Assembly (NCBI GenBank): GCA_015039465.1
Contig: MU130517.1
Coordinates: 1 to 18,324 of the forward strand
Length of the DNA stretch: 18,324 bases
Source: Phlegmacium glaucopus
Lineage: Eukaryota; Basidiomycota; Agaricomycetes; Agaricales; Cortinariaceae
Direction of reading: 5' to 3'
The notes beneath the pieces were generated by a model that searched no databases, had not been told where the DNA came from, and was given only the letters and a program-made list of their open reading frames with translations. Both the position numbers and the translations under genes were made by a program. Positions 15,956 to 18,324 of this stretch are shown piece after piece. Position 1 is the stretch's first letter. Each line of letters begins with the position of its first letter.

Positions 15956-17075
15956 ATGAAGCTAACTACTGGAGACTTTATCTTCCTTGGAGTGTGTCTC
16001 GAAGGCTTTCTCTACGGTAAGATATCTTTTGTACAACTTTCACGGCCCCTACTAAAGGAGTGTAATATTAACCTGTCCCAGGACTGTATTCTGGCATATT
16101 CGCCCTGTATTTACAAGACCACTGGGTAACAAAAAAAAGCACCAACAAGAGGAAAAACATCCTTTTCTATGCTCTGTGTGGTCTATATGTTCTATCTGTT
16201 GCCACCGTTGTGTTTGATATGACACTTTTCATATATAATGTTAGCAAAAATTCCACCGGTAACAATAACAATCTCTTTTTACATTTTCTGGTTAGCAGTT
16301 TCGTAGCAATCCAACGGCATTCTTCGACATATCTATTATTCGAGGCACAGTAACTGGTTTCTGCGATTTCATAGCTCAGTCTATCCTAGTATGTATAACT
16401 ACTACGATCATTTATTTTATTCAAGCAAATCTTAAAGATCTACCGTTGCTGGATTGTGTGGGGTTGCAATATCCATGTCGTGATCCTTCCTTCAATCTCT
16501 GCATTTGTATTCCTAAGTCAGTTAATGTATCTTATTTGACTAACTAATTTCAATTCATTGCCTCTAGCTATGTGGCTGGCGGGTGCCAGCTCATTGTACA
16601 GTTTCTCAGGCCAACCTGTGCAACATGGCTGGGGGTATTGGATAGCCGTGGCCTTTGGGCGTCACTGGGGGGAGGAAAATTCGGACTGTCATATTCGTAC
16701 TAATTGAATCTGGCATGATATTGTTTTCAATCCAATTGGCTCGGATCGTGGTTAGCATTCTTCCAGAGACGGACACTGTCGATGAAGCTTATGATATCAT
16801 CATTTATATCCACCAAATGCTCAATGTGATTAAATATCAGTCATTGCTACTTCTTATTTTACTGATAACAAGGTCCTGTATAGGGTATAACACAATTGTC
16901 GTTCTACGACAAGGAATCTATGATACAATCTACCGTCCGAGTCGGGAGTTTGCACTTTGTGGCTAACAATCCAAATCCAATACCAGAAACGAGAGATGTC
17001 GATATCGTGAATAGAGACTCGGACGATGATATTGGCGTTAGACTAAGCGACGATATCGAGATGGTAGATAGATGA
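15956..17075 (+). pseudogene. Seven-helix membrane protein, copy 4 (internal deletions)
   Basis: Exons 1-4 are intact: 15956-16016, 16082-16239, 16299-16388 and 16438-16516, with 49-65 base introns. They encode MKLTTGDFIFLGVCLEGFLYG-type sequence, GFCDFIAQSIL and IYRCWIVWG. Exon 5 (from 16568) has lost a net 104 bases between GGGTATTGG (about 16643) and CTTTGGGCGTC, removing helix 5 and KIFNVYR and shifting the frame. The last intron lost part of its donor side (GTGATTAAATATCAG). Exon 6 lacks 30 bases (TPTI..VRVSMG, after 16892) and resumes at ATTGTCGTTCTACG, keeping the acidic tail DDIEMVDR to the stop at 17073-17075. It belongs to subfamily B, nearest to copy 2, but without copy 2's stop in exon 2 and without its 30-base insertion. 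Cannot make the family's seven-helix product. Confidence 0.8.
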
Positions 17076-17210
17076 TCACAAGGAATAGCTAGAACTAGAT
17101 TTTGTAGATATGCCGTCGAGCGTGGGAATGTCGAAAACGTCCATCATTAAACGCATCTCATTGAGGTCAGCTTACTGAAGGCTCGTGCTATCCTATTCTT
17201 GACTCGAATG
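17076..17210 (+). repeat. Shortened 3' spacer of membrane-protein copy 4
   Basis: This matches the spacer after copy 2 (GCCGTCGAGCGTGGGAA, GTCGAAAACGTCCATCATTA, CTTACTGAAGGCTCGTGCT) up to GACTCGAATG, then joins the kinase relic directly. Most of the spacer present after copy 3 is deleted. Confidence 0.7.
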
Positions 17211-18324
17211 CTGGTCCACATGGAATTGACGGGTCCTATAAAGCATGATAGTTGGAATAGTCCATAATCCAGTGAAGAAAAAATACCTTTCAATGTTGAC
17301 ATTTCACCTTGACGATTCTCGATCTTCTGGGTCAAATCACCCCTAGCGACGGCGGTCGTGACAACTGCAATTGACCGTACTTGATCTGTAAGGGAGGCAC
17401 ACATTTGATTGACCTATCAAAAGAAAGGTTTTCATCAAGACCGTCATGTAAAACACAAATTACATATGTTCCGCACCAAATTCAACCACACTCCCTTCCA
17501 CGTCCGATACATGCACTTGACCTCCTAGTTTGCCTTTACTTCCGACTCTTAAAGTGACTTCAACGGCTCCCACCGCCAGCGCTCGTAATCTGACAAAACA
17601 ATCAGTCCGCGTCCAGGGAAAATATGACCACAGCGAACTAATCACCATTCCATTGAGAGTATTCTTGGGATCTAGAATTTCATCGCGAGCATCCACTTAA
17701 ATTTGTTTACTGAGGTATCCCAGTGCGACTGCCTTGGTCACTTTCACTATAGATCGTACCTAGTGAACAATTAAACGGTTAGTGGAGAGTATAGATGTAT
17801 AACGAGTAAGTGGCGAACTTTGAGATGTTTTGCTGCCAATCGTTGACTGTCAATTCTAGACCTGTGCCCTCGACGTCGATAACAAGAGCTTGTCTGCCAA
17901 GTGTTCTGTTCAGTGGGATAAGCCTGATGTCGCTTGATCGATCGATGCGTACCCTTCAGTTCTGACTTCAGATACACGAGTCCTTTGAAATTTGTCCTTC
18001 TAGGAATGGTTTAGGACATGGATGAATGAAAACAATAACGAATATACCATGGTATTCATGACGTCCTTGAGTTTAACCATGACCACACCCTGAACGGGGA
18101 CCGTAATCTTTTGAATAAGAACGCCTCGTGCAACAGCGTTGCGGACGCGAGCGACATCTTGGACATGAGCTTTTAGTAGTTTAAGTTCGAGTTGGACTGA
18201 TATAAGCGTATGCGGGGAGCATGAGGGGGACTGATCCTTCCGCAGGTGGGACAATGAGGATGGGCTGTTGGAGGAGCTGAATTGTGACCAGGACCGTTGG
18301 CGATGGGAGTATGGTGGGCAGCTG
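17211..18324 (-). pseudogene. Group III histidine kinase, relic C (runs off the window)
   Basis: On the minus strand from the window edge: HTPIANGPGHNSAPPTAHP-like N-terminus; LLKAHVQDVARVRNAVARG and VLIQKITVPVQGVVMVKLKD with NTM (first HAMP, the best preserved in the window); an intron; a decayed linker (VSEVRTEG); VRSIVKVTKAVALGYLSKQI followed by a TAA and VDARDEILDPKNTLNGMV; an intron; LRALAVGAVEVTLRVGSKGK with GGQVHVSDVEG; an intron; ASLTDQVRSIAVVTTAVARG, DLTQKIE, EMSTLKG; an intron; VNSM with WTS from a one-base loss in GTGGACCAG. It then breaks into the spacer at 17211. It is a pseudogene, as relic B is, but with a different end point. Convergent to membrane-protein copy 4. Confidence 0.82.

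Noticed and set aside
1..18324. tRNA or rRNA genes
   Set aside because: No cloverleaf with B-box-like GGTTCRANYCC and no rRNA core sequence was noticed on either strand; this is by eye only.

Overview
This window looks like nuclear DNA of a basidiomycete (Agaricomycete-like) fungus. Every gene-like unit has short introns of about 50-65 bases with GT...AG ends and CTRAY-type branch sites, intergenic DNA is rich in decayed repeats, and the two recognisable families are fungal. One is a seven-helix membrane protein family common in mushroom-forming fungi. The other is the HAMP-repeat part of a group III (Nik1/Os-1 type) hybrid histidine kinase. Nothing looks bacterial, viral or organellar.

Layout. 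Four copies of the membrane-protein gene lie on the plus strand: copy 1 (85-1322), copy 2 (6556-7786), copy 3 (11076-13096) and copy 4 (15956-17075). Copies 1 and 3 form one subfamily and copies 2 and 4 another, so the order is A-B-A-B. Copy 1 splices to an uninterrupted 316-codon frame. Copy 3 would do the same (317 codons) but for a 776-bp hAT-like non-autonomous transposon in exon 4. Copies 2 and 4 are dead. Copies 1, 3 and 4 are followed by a conserved 3' spacer and then a convergent, minus-strand, truncated histidine-kinase pseudogene; copy 2 has the spacer but no kinase piece. Upstream of copies 2, 3 and 4 lies a divergent minus-strand remnant of an unrecognised intron-containing gene (five copies, three of them in a head-to-tail run at 9660-11010). 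A further paired segment (5481-6150 and 14687-15390) carries a possible 65-residue two-exon gene, broken in the first copy and open in the second. The window is therefore a tandemly duplicated module of roughly 10 kb, eroded by deletions and transposons.

The strangest part is about 1940-4116. These bases are not in normal or inverted orientation. They are string-reversed without complementation (equivalently, complemented without reversal) relative to their homologues elsewhere in the window. Reading the plain complement from left to right gives intron-bearing histidine-kinase coding sequence, and reading the plus strand backwards gives near-identity to 13265-13900. The region consists of two blocks (about 1940-3146 and 3173-4116) separated by a run of 26 A. 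If each block is considered read backwards in its own place, the kinase pseudogene becomes continuous with the normally oriented piece at 4117-4826, and a TA-flanked transposon starting at 1494 acquires its matching end. No known DNA rearrangement produces such a sequence, so an assembly or sequence-handling error is the most likely cause.

The genes do not form a pathway that can be read from here. The locus is a cluster of membrane-receptor-like paralogues interleaved with relics of an osmosensor kinase gene that travelled with them in the duplications. Only copy 1, and possibly the 65-residue gene, look intact.
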